This document shows positions 44,456-53,529 of a DNA stretch of 64,000 nt, piece by piece. The notes beneath the pieces are model-generated. The model had not been told where the DNA came from, ran no database searches, and saw only the letters and a list, made by a program, of their open reading frames with translations. Location of the stretch: the NCBI RefSeq assembly GCF_004765815.2, contig NZ_ML974128.1:248001-312000 (forward strand). Direction: 5' to 3'. This stretch comes from Halorussus salinus. GTDB lineage: Archaea > Halobacteriota > Halobacteria > Halobacteriales > Haladaptataceae. A program made the position numbers and the translations under genes. Every line of letters starts with the position of its first letter. Positions within the stretch are counted from its first letter, which is position 1.

Positions 44456-45916
44456 ATGAGCTACGACCAAGCGCGCTGGACCGACGGGAAGACCAAAGAG
44501 GGCGAGGACGCCGAGGGACAGTACGAACCGCTCCTCGCCGAGAAGAACAGCGAGGAGGTCGAGGTCGAGTCCCCGCTCCCCGACGAGTTGACCCGCGACA
44601 GCGTGGAACTCCCCGACCTCGAAGAGCCACAACTCGCGCGCCACTACACGCGACTCTCCCAGATGAACTACGGCGTCGAGTCCGGGCCGTACCCCCTCGG
44701 AAGCTGTACGATGAAGTACAACCCGAAGTTCACCGAGGACGTGGCCGCGCTCCCGAGCGCCGGAGTCCACCACGACCGCTCGGACCGGAGTTTGCAGGGG
44801 ACGCTCGGCCTGATGGACGGACTACAGGACTACCTCGCGGACATCGGCGGGATGGACGCCGTGAGCCTCCAGCCCCCCGCTGGCGCGGCGGGCGAGTTCA
44901 CCGGCATTCTGGTCGCCAAGGCGTTCCACGAACACAACGGCGAGGGCGACCAGCGCGACGAGATTATCGTCCCCGACAGCGCCCACGGCACCAACTTCGC
45001 CAGCGCCGCGCTCGCGGGCTACGAAGTCGTGGAACTGCCCTCCGGCGAGGACGGCCGCGTGGACTTGGAGGCGCTGGAAGCCGCCGCGAGCGAGCGAACC
45101 GCGCTGTTCATGCTCACGAACCCCAACACGCTGGGCCTGTTCGAGCGCGACATCGAGGAGATAGCCGAGACCATCCACGACGCGGGCGGTCTGCTCTACT
45201 ACGACGGCGCGAACCTCAACGCCCTGCTGGGGCAGGCCCGGCCGGGAGACATGGGCTTCGACATCATGCACTACAACGTCCACAAGACGTTCGCCACGCC
45301 CCACGGCGGCGGCGGACCCGGCGCTGGCCCGGTCGGCGTCGTCTCGGACCTCGCGGAGTTCCTGCCTGCGCCCCGCGTGCGGGAGACCGAGTCAGGAGAA
45401 GCTAAATTCGAACGCTTCGACCCCGAGAACACGGTCGGCAAGGTCCACGGCTTCGAGGGCAACTGGCTGGTGCTGGTGAAAGCCTACGCCTACATCGCGC
45501 GCCTCGGCGACGCCGGTCTCTCGGACGCCGCCGAGAAGGCGGTGCTGAACGCCAACTACCTCGCCAGTCAGGTGGACTACGAGGTCCCCTTCGAGCCGTT
45601 CCACCACGAGTTCGTCGCGTCGGCGGGCGACCAAGACGCCGCGGACGTGGCAAAGCGCATGCTCGACTACGGCGTCCACCCGCCGACGACCAAGTGGCCC
45701 GAAATCGTCTCGGAGGCGCTGATGACCGAGCCGACCGAAATCGAGGGCAGGGACACCTTGGACCAACTCGCCGACGCGTTCAACCGAGTCGCCGCGGAGG
45801 ACGACGAGACGCTGGCGGACGCGCCCAACCGGACCACCGCCCGGCGCATCGACCAGACCAGCGCCGCGCGGAACCTCCGGCTCTCGTGGCAGTCGCTCGA
45901 CGGCGACGGAGAGTAG
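44456..45916 (+). CDS. gcvPB: Glycine dehydrogenase (decarboxylating) subunit 2
   Basis: 486 residues. The PLP Lys is K277 in HYNVHKTFATPHGGGGPGAGP. SGPYPLGSCTMKYNPK and QPPAGAAGEFTGILVAKA are also diagnostic. It carries the PLP site of the split P protein; with GcvPA it starts glycine cleavage, giving CO2 and methylamine-loaded H protein. Last gene of the cluster, convergent with the CheY-like gene. Confidence 0.95.
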   Translation: MSYDQARWTDGKTKEGEDAEGQYEPLLAEKNSEEVEVESPLPDELTRDSVELPDLEEPQLARHYTRLSQMNYGVESGPYPLGSCTMKYNPKFTEDVAALPSAGVHHDRSDRSLQGTLGLMDGLQDYLADIGGMDAVSLQPPAGAAGEFTGILVAKAFHEHNGEGDQRDEIIVPDSAHGTNFASAALAGYEVVELPSGEDGRVDLEALEAAASERTALFMLTNPNTLGLFERDIEEIAETIHDAGGLLYYDGANLNALLGQARPGDMGFDIMHYNVHKTFATPHGGGGPGAGPVGVVSDLAEFLPAPRVRETESGEAKFERFDPENTVGKVHGFEGNWLVLVKAYAYIARLGDAGLSDAAEKAVLNANYLASQVDYEVPFEPFHHEFVASAGDQDAADVAKRMLDYGVHPPTTKWPEIVSEALMTEPTEIEGRDTLDQLADAFNRVAAEDDETLADAPNRTTARRIDQTSAARNLRLSWQSLDGDGE

Positions 45917-45943
45917 TCAGTCGAGGAGAGAACGCGGAGGGCT

Positions 45944-46300
45944 TCAGAGGACCGACCCGAGTTCGGCTTTCACGTCTTCGGGTTCGAAAGGCTTGGTGAC
46001 GTAGCCGTCCGCTCCGGCCTTCACCGCCTGTTTCATCTTGCTCTGCTGGTCCACGCTCGTCACCATCACGACGACCGGCGGGTCGTCGCTGTCCTTTATT
46101 TGAGAGGTCGCTTCAACGCCGTCCATCTCGGGCATCATGATGTCCATCGTGACCGCCTCGGGGCGGTGGGTCTCGTACTCTTCGACGGCCTCGACGCCGT
46201 TGGCGGCCTCCGCGACGACCTCGAAGTCGTCCTCGACCGCTTGGCGGACCATCGTGCGCTGGAAGTCGCTGTCGTCTACGATTAGCAAGGTGGGTGCCAT
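45944..46300 (-). CDS. CheY-like single-domain response regulator
   Basis: 118 residues, receiver domain only. Acidic pocket Asp9/Asp10 (IVDDSD), phospho-acceptor Asp53 (MDIMMPEMDG), Thr at about 81 and Lys103 (VTKPFEP) are all present. Strong candidate for CheY in chemotaxis or archaellum switching, but no che genes are nearby, so an orphan regulator is equally possible. Confidence 0.9.
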   Translation of the reverse strand: MAPTLLIVDDSDFQRTMVRQAVEDDFEVVAEAANGVEAVEEYETHRPEAVTMDIMMPEMDGVEATSQIKDSDDPPVVVMVTSVDQQSKMKQAVKAGADGYVTKPFEPEDVKAELGSVL

Positions 46301-46484
46301 TCGTTACTTGTCGTTCGTTGGAGAGTGGCAACTAAATAAAACCCAAGGAAGGTCGCGGTTCGGCGGGCGGTCGCCGACACCTCGACGGTGACGAACCGGT
46401 GCGGCGTCCGCCCAGTCCAGTACCCACCCTGCCCAGCGCCCGACCTTCCGGAACGCTTTTTCCCGGCGCGGGCGGCCTACCGGC

Positions 46485-47351
46485 ATGCGCGAACTCGCCC
46501 TCGACGACCTGCCGACTCACACGCCGTGGCCCGCCCGACTCGTCGGCCCCGCGGACGACCCCGACGACGCTGGCTTCGGTGGGACCGGCGTGTCGGCCTA
46601 CGACGAGGTGTACGCGAACCTCCTCGGACTGGCCGAGGAGAACCCCGAGATGGACTTCCGGGACCTCCAGCGGTCGGCGAACCACTACGCCGAGGAGAGT
46701 CCCGTCCCAATCTCGCGGGCGGAGGAACTCTATCTGGTGGACGTAGACGAGAAACAGGAGCTACAGGACGAGGCGATGGTGGCCTCGCTCGCCGGGGCGC
46801 TCTCTGGCGGCGAGACGGTGGTCGCGCTCGGGTGTGGCTGGGGGTACGAACTGGGACTCCTCGCGGAGGCCTACCCCGACTGCGAGTTCGTCGGCGGTGA
46901 GCCTGCCGAGAACGGCGTCGCGCTCGGCCGGGAACTGTTCGGCGACCGCGACCGCATCCGCATCGAGGAGTTCGACTTCCGCGACGAGACGTGGGACCTG
47001 TTGGAGGACGTTCTCGCGGAGAGTGACCCCGACGAAGGCGAGAACGAAGTGGTGCTGTTCACGCAGGGGTCGCTGACCGCGCTCCCGAGCGTGGCCGACA
47101 TCGTGACCGAGACGCTGGCGGGGTACGCCGACCGCGTGCGCGAGGGCGTCCACCTCGAACACGTCTACGAACTGCACTCCGACGAGTCGCTTCTGGGACT
47201 GCTCCGGCGGGCGTACACCGAGCGCCGGGAGTACAACGACGACCTGCTGACCTCGTTGCGGGGATGTGGGGCGGTCGAGGTGACGAGCGCGACCTACGAC
47301 GTGGTGGGCGGGAATCCGCTCCATCCCCTCTCGGAAATTCGGTGGGAGTGA
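46485..47351 (+). CDS. SAM-dependent methyltransferase-like protein
   Basis: 288 residues. A Rossmann-type motif I is seen at about 108-120 (TVVALGCGWGYELGLLAEAYPD), with motif II acidic EFVGGEPAENGVALG and a following IRIEEFDFRD. The N-terminal 100 residues are helical (SAYDEVYANLLGLAEENPEMDFRDLQRSANHYAEES). The substrate is unknown. The start is the first ATG after a GC-rich promoterless stretch; monocistronic. Confidence 0.75.
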   Translation: MRELALDDLPTHTPWPARLVGPADDPDDAGFGGTGVSAYDEVYANLLGLAEENPEMDFRDLQRSANHYAEESPVPISRAEELYLVDVDEKQELQDEAMVASLAGALSGGETVVALGCGWGYELGLLAEAYPDCEFVGGEPAENGVALGRELFGDRDRIRIEEFDFRDETWDLLEDVLAESDPDEGENEVVLFTQGSLTALPSVADIVTETLAGYADRVREGVHLEHVYELHSDESLLGLLRRAYTERREYNDDLLTSLRGCGAVEVTSATYDVVGGNPLHPLSEIRWE

Positions 47352-47493
47352 GTTCGGGGTAGTGTCGGTCGGGTTGGTGTGGCGGAGTCGATTCTGTTCG
47401 TCGGAGAATGGGGAGGGGTCGATTTAGTTCGGCGGAGAAAGAAGGGACGAGGCTAGTTTCGAGACGACGAAAGGCGAGCAGAAGCTAGCTACT

Positions 47494-47647
47494 GCCGACT
47501 CCAAGGAGTCACCGCAACCGCACCGCACAGCACCGCGGTCACGAGCCACACCCTCCCCAACCGATTGCGGTCCTCGGCCACCGGCCTGCGGTCCTCATCC
47601 CTCGCGCGGATGGGCGCGGCGCACGAACGCCGCGCCGCACGCGCCGG
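47494..47647 (+). repeat. Structured dispersed element, family 1, copy D
   Basis: Lies in the gap 47352-47738. It reads GCCGACTCCAAGGAGTCACC, CGCACCGCACAGCACCGCGG, GAGCCACACCCTCCCCAACC, GATTGCGG, a variable block with a direct repeat GCGGTCCTC, CATCCCTCGCGCG, and a hairpin with perfect 8-bp arms GCGCGGCG/CGCCGCGC (47614-47621 with 47628-47635), ending CGCACGCGCC. It is the best-preserved copy. Nothing else is seen in the gap. Confidence 0.8.
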
Positions 47648-47738
47648 TCGTGGGTGAGGAGAGTCGCGTGAGAAGTCGATTAGAGTCGAGTGGGCAGTCG
47701 TCCGATGAAATGATGGCAGAGAAGCCCGAAGTGCTGTC

Positions 47739-49667
47739 CTATTCGAGGAAGTTCGGCTCGATGGCCTTGCTCTCGACCTCTTCTCGGAGGTGGTCGCGGA
47801 ACGCCTCGACTTCCACGTCGTCGCGCTCGCGCTCCTCTCGGTCGCGCACCGAGATGGTTCCGGCGTCCTCCTCGTTGTCGCCGACGACGAGCATGTAGGG
47901 CACGTTGTCGTCGTGGGCCTGCTGAATCTTTTTGCCGACCGTCCACGACCGGTCCTCGATTTCGACGCGGAAGTCGCCGAGATACCGGTTCTGGAGCTGT
48001 TTGGCGTAGCCGATGTTGTCGTCGCTGACCGGCAGGATGCGGACCTGCTCGGGCGCGAGCCACGTCGGGAAGTTACCCTTGAAGTGTTCGATGATGATGC
48101 CCATGAACCGCTCGAAGGTCCCCAAGAGCGCGCGGTGGACCATCACCGGCCGATGTTCGTCGTTGTCCTCGCCGGTGTAGCTCAGGTCCAGTCGCTCGGG
48201 GATGTTGAAGTCGAGTTGGACCGTGCCGATGGTCCACTCGCGACCGATGGCGTCCACGGCGTTGATGCCGATTTTCGGCCCGTAGAAGGCGGCCTCGCCC
48301 TCCTCTACGTCGTAGTCGAGACCTTCCGACGAGAGGGCGTCTTTCAGCGCGTCGGTCGCCTCGTTCCAGATTTCGTCGCTCCCCACCGCGTCGTCGCCCT
48401 TCGTCTCCAGTTTGTACTGCACGTCGAGGTCGAAGTGACCGTAGATTTCGTCGATTACGTCGAGGACCGACAGAATCTCGCCGCGAATCTGGTCCTTTCG
48501 GATGAAGGCGTGGCCGTCGTCCTGCGTGAACCCGCGGACTCGCAGGAGTCCGGATAGTTCGCCCGACTGCTCGTTGCGGTAGCAGGTCCCGAACTCCGAG
48601 AACCGGACCGGCAGGTCACGGTAGGAGTACTGGTGGTCGTCGAAGATGGAGGCGTGGTTCGCGCAGTTCATCGGCTTCAGGCCGTACTCGGTGTCGTCCT
48701 GCTCCCACGCGAACATCTCGCCCGCTTCCTTGAACGTGTCGTAGTGGCCCGTCGGCTTCCAGAGTTCGGCCTTGTTCAACTCGGGCGTCCAGACCTCGTC
48801 GTATCCCAACTCGTCGTTCTTCGACCGGATGTAGTCCTCCAACTCGCGCCGGATGGTCATCCCGTTGGGGTGGTAGTGGGCGCACCCCGGCGAGTGGTCG
48901 GGGATGTTGAACAGGTCCATCTCGCGGCCGATCTTGCGGTGGTCGCGCTCCTCGGCCTCTTCGCGGCGCTCGATGAACTCCTCCAGTTCCGCCTCGCTCT
49001 CGAAGGCCGTGCCGTAGACGCGGGTCAGCATCTCGTTGTCCTCGTCGCCGCGCCAGTACGCACCCGAAATCGAGAGGAGGGCGAACCCGCCGATTTCGCC
49101 GGTCGATTCGACGTGGGGACCCTTACACAGGTCCTCGAACTCGCCCTGCTCGTAGAAGGAGATGGACTCCTCGTCGGCGGCCTCGTCGTCCAGAATCTCG
49201 CGCTTGAACCGGTTGTCCTCGTAGACCTCGAAGGCCTCGTCGCGCGACCGCTCGAAGCGCTCGATTTCGAGGTCCTCCTCGATGATGTCGTACGCTTCCG
49301 CCTCTATCTCTTCGAGGTCCTCCTCTTCGAGTTCGACGCCGTAGATGTCGTAGTAGAAACCGTCGTCGGTCCACGGCCCGATGGTCAGGCGGGCCTCGGG
49401 GTAGAGACGCTGGAGGGCTTGCGCGAAGACGTGGGCGGCCGAGTGGCGAAGCACGTCGAGGTACTCATCGCTAGAGGGCGTGACGATTTCCAACTTCGCA
49501 CCGTCGGGCAACTCGCTCGCCTTGTCCACGAGGTCGCCGTTCACGACCCCCGCGACGGTGTCGCGGCCGAGACCGGGGCCGATTTCGAACGCGGCGTCTT
49601 CGACCGTGGCTCCCTCCTCCAGTTCGAGTTCCGAACCGTCCGGAAGGACGACCGTAATCTGGCTCAT
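47739..49667 (-). CDS. thrS: Threonyl-tRNA synthetase
   Basis: 642 residues. TGS domain (1-62), bacterial-type editing domain with HSAAH (75-79) and DLCKGPH, class II catalytic core ([33 protein letters not shown]) and anticodon-binding domain at the end ([15 protein letters not shown]). It charges tRNA-Thr and removes mischarged Ser. The bacterial-type layout is normal for haloarchaea. Monocistronic. Confidence 0.97.
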   Translation of the reverse strand: MSQITVVLPDGSELELEEGATVEDAAFEIGPGLGRDTVAGVVNGDLVDKASELPDGAKLEIVTPSSDEYLDVLRHSAAHVFAQALQRLYPEARLTIGPWTDDGFYYDIYGVELEEEDLEEIEAEAYDIIEEDLEIERFERSRDEAFEVYEDNRFKREILDDEAADEESISFYEQGEFEDLCKGPHVESTGEIGGFALLSISGAYWRGDEDNEMLTRVYGTAFESEAELEEFIERREEAEERDHRKIGREMDLFNIPDHSPGCAHYHPNGMTIRRELEDYIRSKNDELGYDEVWTPELNKAELWKPTGHYDTFKEAGEMFAWEQDDTEYGLKPMNCANHASIFDDHQYSYRDLPVRFSEFGTCYRNEQSGELSGLLRVRGFTQDDGHAFIRKDQIRGEILSVLDVIDEIYGHFDLDVQYKLETKGDDAVGSDEIWNEATDALKDALSSEGLDYDVEEGEAAFYGPKIGINAVDAIGREWTIGTVQLDFNIPERLDLSYTGEDNDEHRPVMVHRALLGTFERFMGIIIEHFKGNFPTWLAPEQVRILPVSDDNIGYAKQLQNRYLGDFRVEIEDRSWTVGKKIQQAHDDNVPYMLVVGDNEEDAGTISVRDREERERDDVEVEAFRDHLREEVESKAIEPNFLE

Positions 49668-49774
49668 GTGTTGGTTACGGTTCCGGCGAACTGATAACCC
49701 TTTCTACACGCGAGTTGGCATCGCCGCCTCGCGCTCAGGTCGTCTCGCGACGCAACCTCGGAGCGAGTCGGCGG

Positions 49775-50236
49775 TCACTCGTCGTCACCTCGCATCGGTC
49801 GCGCAATCCCGGCCGCCGTCTCGACGGTTCGGTCCGCCAGCGAGACGACCGGTCGCTCCTCGGTCCCACCGTGACGGTCCGGGTCGGGGAGGCCGACGAC
49901 GAGGCCCGCCGCCGCGAACGACAGTAGTCCCGCGAGCGCGACGACTGCATAGACGCTCGACGCGCAAGGAGACCGAGCAGGACGCCGACGAGAAGCTATC
50001 CACCCACATCGCCCGCGGCGAGTGCGCTGTTCGGAAACCCGACCGTTCGGCCGCGGTGGGTCCGCCCGCCGAGTACACTGACTGCAGAGAGCAAGGGCGG
50101 GGCCGACGAACACTGCGAGCGCGGTCGCTAGCATTCTGCCAGCCACGGCGCGGGTCGCTCCGGCCGCGCCGACCGCGAGCTTCGTCGTTCGGTCCAGCCC
50201 ACCGTTCACGGGGCTATCGACCACCTCCGAAAGCAA
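49775..50236 (-). pseudogene. Possible decayed membrane-protein gene
   Basis: An open frame of 153 codons with hydrophobic segments at its start (MLATALAVFVGPALAL) and end (VYAVVALAGLLSFAAAGLVVGL), but a basic, Arg/Cys-rich middle (about 52-95) that does not look like protein. In another minus-strand frame the middle contains LLVGVLLGLLARRA after a stop codon. This pattern suggests one or two frameshifts in a former three-helix protein. It may also be a chance open frame in GC-rich DNA. Confidence 0.35.
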
Positions 50237-50272
50237 AAGCGCGTTCGCGCTCCCGGAGCGTTCAGAGAGACG

Positions 50273-50282
50273 TTTAGTATAT
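50273..50282 (+). promoter_or_regulatory. TATA-like box before a nested hairpin
   Basis: TTTAGTATAT, centred about 27 nt upstream of 50304, where a nested inverted repeat begins. No convincing reading frame follows at the right distance. Confidence 0.4.
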
Positions 50283-50300
50283 CTGAATATGGTTTATTTG

Positions 50301-50370
50301 TTCTGCTTCGGTCGTGGAAAGGGCCTGAAAGTCGGTTCGACGAAGCGAAGACCGACTCTCACGAGCAGAA
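50301..50370 (+). ncRNA. Candidate small structured RNA
   Basis: Nested complementary arms TTCTGCT/AGCAGAA (50301-50307 with 50364-50370), CGTG/CACG (50313-50316 with 50360-50363) and AGTCGGT/ACCGACT (50330-50336 with 50351-50357) fold one 70-nt hairpin. A TATA-like box is correctly placed for a start at about 50304. It lies in the gap 50237-50568, for which I see no gene. Expression is not shown. Confidence 0.35.
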
Positions 50371-50568
50371 GCGACGTGGAGGCACGAGCGACGTGGCGCA
50401 ACGAGTCGCGCGCCCGAGGAGAACCGTCGGTAGAGCCGCGGTCGAGCGATCGGCCGCTCGGGAGATGGCACGGACCGTAGGGTAGCGAAGCGAAAGGGCA
50501 GAAACGAGCGACGCGACTGGTCGGACCGAGCAGTGGGACCCCAACAGCGAACGGCAGAAAGACCGTCG

Positions 50569-50736
50569 TCAGGCTTGGGCCGAGTCGATGTCGCCGTCGA
50601 TGCGAACGAACCGGAAGTCACACTCCGGACAGCCCCACTTGGTCTTCTCGCCGAGGTGGAGTGTCGTACTCGCGGTGCGGTAGAACGTCCGCTCGGTCCC
50701 GCACTGGGGACAGTCGTGGTCGAGTTCCTGAGCCAT
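50569..50736 (-). CDS. Small zinc-ribbon protein
   Basis: 55 residues, ATG at 50734-50736. Two CxxC knuckles, CPQCGTERTFYRT and CPECDFRF, separated by 28 residues form a rubredoxin/zinc-ribbon fold: MAQELDHDCPQCG ... KTKWGCPECDFRFVRIDGD. Similar short ribbons are widespread in haloarchaea (DUF7838-like by memory) and unexplained. The window has an unusually large set of these. Confidence 0.75.
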   Translation of the reverse strand: MAQELDHDCPQCGTERTFYRTASTTLHLGEKTKWGCPECDFRFVRIDGDIDSAQA

Positions 50737-51029
50737 GTTCGAACGTGAAAGCGCGTCGCATTTGAGGATACTGGTTTAGTCCACGTGCGAAGTCGTCGGC
50801 GTCGGACCGACTGCGCATCCTCGCGAACTGCGACTCATCGAAGTCGCTCCGTGTCGGGGTCGTCGGCGACTATCGGCAAGAAATAAATCAAATAACGATA
50901 TATCGAATTTGCGTTCGAGTGTGAGAAACGGGTCGGCGGGAGAGGAGTCGAACTCTCGTCGTTCTCCGGGGCCGAACCGGTGGCTCCTCGGACGGTAGCT
51001 ACTTGCGAGACGAGACCGAATCGGTAGAC
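50737..51029. other. Gene-free gap
   Basis: About 290 bp between the zinc-ribbon gene and the glutaredoxin-like gene. It holds an AT-rich stretch (about 50880-50925) with the small palindrome CGATATATCG, probably promoter DNA. A T-arm-like sequence near 50941-50960 on the minus strand resembles a tRNA 3' end but has no matching 5' half. Confidence 0.5.
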
Positions 51030-51269
51030 ATGTCCGTAACCTTGTACGCGCTCGACGGCTGTCCGTACTGCGAGAAGGTCCACGACGCGCTCGCCGACAA
51101 CGGCGTCGAGTACGAGACCGAGTGGGTCGAGGCACTGCACTCCGAGCGAGACGAGGTCAAGCGTATCAGCGGCCAGCGCGGCGTTCCGGTCCTCGTGGAC
51201 GACGAGCGGGGCGTCACGATGGCCGAGAGCGACAAAATCGTGGAGTACGTCGAGCGGTCGTTGGCCTGA
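51030..51269 (+). CDS. Glutaredoxin-like / GST N-terminal domain protein
   Basis: 79 residues from the ATG at 51030. Thioredoxin fold with the redox motif CPYC at 11-14 (LYALDGCPYCEKVHDALAD), the cis-Pro in GVPVLVDD and the helix AESDKIVEYVERSL. Probably a thiol-disulfide oxidoreductase. Haloarchaea use gamma-glutamylcysteine rather than glutathione, so the natural partner is probably that thiol. Followed 76 bp later by the cobalamin gene. Confidence 0.85.
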   Translation: MSVTLYALDGCPYCEKVHDALADNGVEYETEWVEALHSERDEVKRISGQRGVPVLVDDERGVTMAESDKIVEYVERSLA

Positions 51270-51345
51270 CGAGAGACGCGACCACCGGGTGGCGCACCGC
51301 TCGTTCGGGGCGGGAGTTAAGTGCGGTCCGTCGCTACTGCACGGT

Positions 51346-51879
51346 ATGAAAATCTACACCGGTCGCGGTGACGAGGGCCAGACCGACCTCCGGGACATGT
51401 CGCGGGTCTCGAAGGCCAGTCCCCGCATCGAAGCCTACGGCACGGTAGACGAGGTCAACGCGCTCGTCGGGCGTGTCCGACCGACCGGCCACGACGACGT
51501 GGACGGCCACCTCCGCGAGATTCAAAACCACCTCCACGTCGTGCAGGCCGACTTCGCCAACCCGGACCCCGACGACGAGGACCCGGCCGTCCGGGAAGAA
51601 CACGTCGAAAAATTAGAGGAGTGGATGGACGACTACGACGAGGAACTCGAACCCCTCCAGTCGTTTATTTTGCCGGGCGGCGGCGACTCGGGTGCGCGAC
51701 TCCACCACGCCCGGACGGTCTGTCGGCGCGCCGAGCGCCGCGCGGTCGCGCTTGAAGCCGACGAAGACATCAACGACACTGCGGTCACGTATCTCAATCG
51801 GCTCTCGGACGCGCTGTTCGTGTTCGGCCGCGTGGTCAACCAGCGCGAGGACGAACCCGAGGAGTCCCCGACGTACTGA
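51346..51879 (+). CDS. Cob(I)yrinic acid a,c-diamide adenosyltransferase (PduO type)
   Basis: 177 residues from the ATG at 51346 (MKIYTGRGDEGQTDL). PduO signature: YTGRGDEGQTDLRDMSRVSKASPRIEAYGTVDEVNAL, FILPGGGDSGARLHHARTVCRRAERRAV and YLNRLSDALFVFGR. It adds the 5'-deoxyadenosyl group to reduced cobalamin. An acidic insert (about 70-105) is a halophilic feature. The start excludes a 19-codon upstream extension that is not conserved-looking. Confidence 0.9.
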   Translation: MKIYTGRGDEGQTDLRDMSRVSKASPRIEAYGTVDEVNALVGRVRPTGHDDVDGHLREIQNHLHVVQADFANPDPDDEDPAVREEHVEKLEEWMDDYDEELEPLQSFILPGGGDSGARLHHARTVCRRAERRAVALEADEDINDTAVTYLNRLSDALFVFGRVVNQREDEPEESPTY

Positions 51880-52013
51880 CTCCGAGAGATGCCGACGTAC
51901 TGACTTCGAGAGTCGCCGACGTATGATTCCGAGCGAGGTGGCTCCGGTTCGCGGCGACGGGCCTCTCTAGACCGATACGTTCATTCTCCCTCGGTCGCAT
52001 GTGACCCATAAGC

Positions 52014-52565
52014 ATGCGGATACGCGAGTGGAAGGACATCGTCGAGGACGTGGTCGAGAAAGACGTGGACCCCGACGACTGGCGGGCGGTCGGCGGCAAG
52101 CGTGCCGGGGGCGTCGGCGAAGACCTCTACCTCGGACATCCGCGCGGCGGGGTCTACCACATCAAGACCTACGCCAAGAACCCCTACGACGTGAAAGGCG
52201 TCGGCGCGCGAGTCGCGCGCAAACTGGACGACGAAATCGGTTCGTTCCTCCCCCAACAGGAGACCGAGGGTCGCTTCGCGGTTCAGAACCCCCCGAAGAG
52301 CGAGGACGACGCCGAGGAGAAGGCCCGTCACCTCGAAGAGGTCGTCAAGGCCCACGCCGACGCGCCGACCACCCCGAACGACTTCTTCGACGACGTGATG
52401 GACGCCCTCGACAGTCCCGCGTTCGGTCCCATCGACTTCGACCGCTACGAGCGGCCCGACCCTGCCGAGGAACTCTCCGACCGGTTCGAGGAGGCCGAAG
52501 ACCTCCTGAACGAGGAACTGGACGACCTCATCGAGGACGACGATGTGGGTCGGGGCTTCCAGTAG
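52014..52565 (+). CDS. Conserved haloarchaeal protein of unknown function
   Basis: 183 residues. A folded N-terminal half (MRIREWKDIVEDVVEKDVDPDDWRAVGG ... GVGEDLYLGHPRGGVYHIKTYAKNPYDVKGVGARVARKLDD) is followed by a very acidic helical half. It does not match a family that I can name. The compact start and even codon bias support a real gene. Its promoter region (51880-52013) is GC-rich without a clear TATA box. Confidence 0.72.
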   Translation: MRIREWKDIVEDVVEKDVDPDDWRAVGGKRAGGVGEDLYLGHPRGGVYHIKTYAKNPYDVKGVGARVARKLDDEIGSFLPQQETEGRFAVQNPPKSEDDAEEKARHLEEVVKAHADAPTTPNDFFDDVMDALDSPAFGPIDFDRYERPDPAEELSDRFEEAEDLLNEELDDLIEDDDVGRGFQ

Positions 52566-52690
52566 CTAACGTTGGCCGGGACTTCCAGTAGCTGGCGTTG
52601 GTCGAGGATTCTCGCGGCCGACTTCGGAGAGAGGCGCGAGCAACCGGCCAGACGAGTAGGCTTAAGCGAGTTCGCCGTCACCGATTTTTC

Positions 52691-53182
52691 ATGAACGCGA
52701 CCGAGACCGTCGAAGCGTACTACGAGGCGCTCCGGCGCGGCGACCCCCTCTCGCCGTACTTCGCCGAGCGCGAGGAGGTAGTGAAGTTCGGCGTCGGCGA
52801 GCGTCTCGCTGGCTACGAGGCAGTCGCCGACGGACTGCGCGAACAGACCCGCACCACCGACGACTGGCGAGTCGAGAGTCGCGCCCTCCGGGTGACTGCT
52901 CGGGAAACCGTCGCGTGGTTCACCGACGACGTGGCGATGTCGTGGACCGCAACCGGGAGCGAGCGCGCCGAGGAGACCGACGCTTCCGGAAGCGAGACAC
53001 GACACTCCTTCGAGACGCGATGGAGCGGTGTCCTCGAACGTGATGCTGGCGAAGGGAACGCTGGCGACGACGGTGAGAGTGGAAGCGACGACGGTGAGAG
53101 TGAAACCGGCGACGACAGCGAGCGAGACGAACCGGGCTGGCGATTCGTCCAGATGCACGTCAGCGCACCGCACGAACTCTAA
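52691..53182 (+). CDS. NTF2/SnoaL-like protein
   Basis: 163 residues from the ATG at 52691. Cone-shaped NTF2-like fold: NATETVEAYYEALRRGDPLSPYFAEREEVVKFGVGERLAGYEAVADGL, then strands REVTARETVAWFTDDVAMSW-like and a final WRFVQMHVSAP. The insert (about 115-145) is an almost pure Gly/Asp/Glu/Ser run, encoded by a short imperfect repeat. A ligand-binding or enzymatic role is not known. Confidence 0.75.
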   Translation: MNATETVEAYYEALRRGDPLSPYFAEREEVVKFGVGERLAGYEAVADGLREQTRTTDDWRVESRALRVTARETVAWFTDDVAMSWTATGSERAEETDASGSETRHSFETRWSGVLERDAGEGNAGDDGESGSDDGESETGDDSERDEPGWRFVQMHVSAPHEL

Positions 53183-53184
53183 GC

Positions 53185-53382
53185 ATGGTCAGACCAACAT
53201 CAGACGACGAGAGGCGCGACGCGATGAACCAACTCAAGATCGGCATCGTCCTGTTAGTCGGGGTGTCGGCGGGCCTCACCGCGTTCTTCGGTGGCGGGTC
53301 GCTGGTGGAAATCGCGGTCGCGCTCGGCGCGGGACTGGTAGTCGGTGCGGTACTCCTCGCGTATCTGGTTCGTATCGCGTAG
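53185..53382 (+). CDS. Small two-helix membrane protein
   Basis: 65 residues, 2 nt after the preceding stop, so probably co-transcribed. Two hydrophobic helices, KIGIVLLVGVSAGLTAFFGG and LVEIAVALGAGLVVGAVLLAYLV. A second ATG at 53224 would give a shorter 52-residue protein with both helices intact. Unknown function. Confidence 0.65.
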   Translation: MVRPTSDDERRDAMNQLKIGIVLLVGVSAGLTAFFGGGSLVEIAVALGAGLVVGAVLLAYLVRIA

Positions 53383-53425
53383 GAGGACCGCAGAGCGTCG
53401 AATCGGGAAGAGCTGAAGCGAAGCG

Positions 53426-53529
53426 CCGAGTCAGGGATTCACGCCGAAACACCGAGTTAGGGATTCACGCTAAAACGCCGAGTCAGGGATTCACGCTAAA
53501 ACGCCGAGTCAGGGGTTCACGCGGGCGAG
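53426..53529. repeat. Four tandem 26-bp repeats ending in the metalloprotease stop codon
   Basis: Units at 53426, 53452, 53478 and 53504, each with CCGAGTCAGGGATTCACGCT or a close variant; the fourth is partly degenerate. On the minus strand each carries the codons for VNP followed by TGA, identical in sense to the end of the adjacent gene (stop at 53509-53511). The last unit overlaps the coding end. Confidence 0.85.

Noticed and set aside
50930-51004. tRNA-like sequence on the minus strand (GAGAG-TTCGACTC-CTCTC)
   Set aside because: The T-arm-like part has an 8-nt loop, and no acceptor stem, D-arm or anticodon arm can be built upstream. At most a degenerate tRNA fragment.
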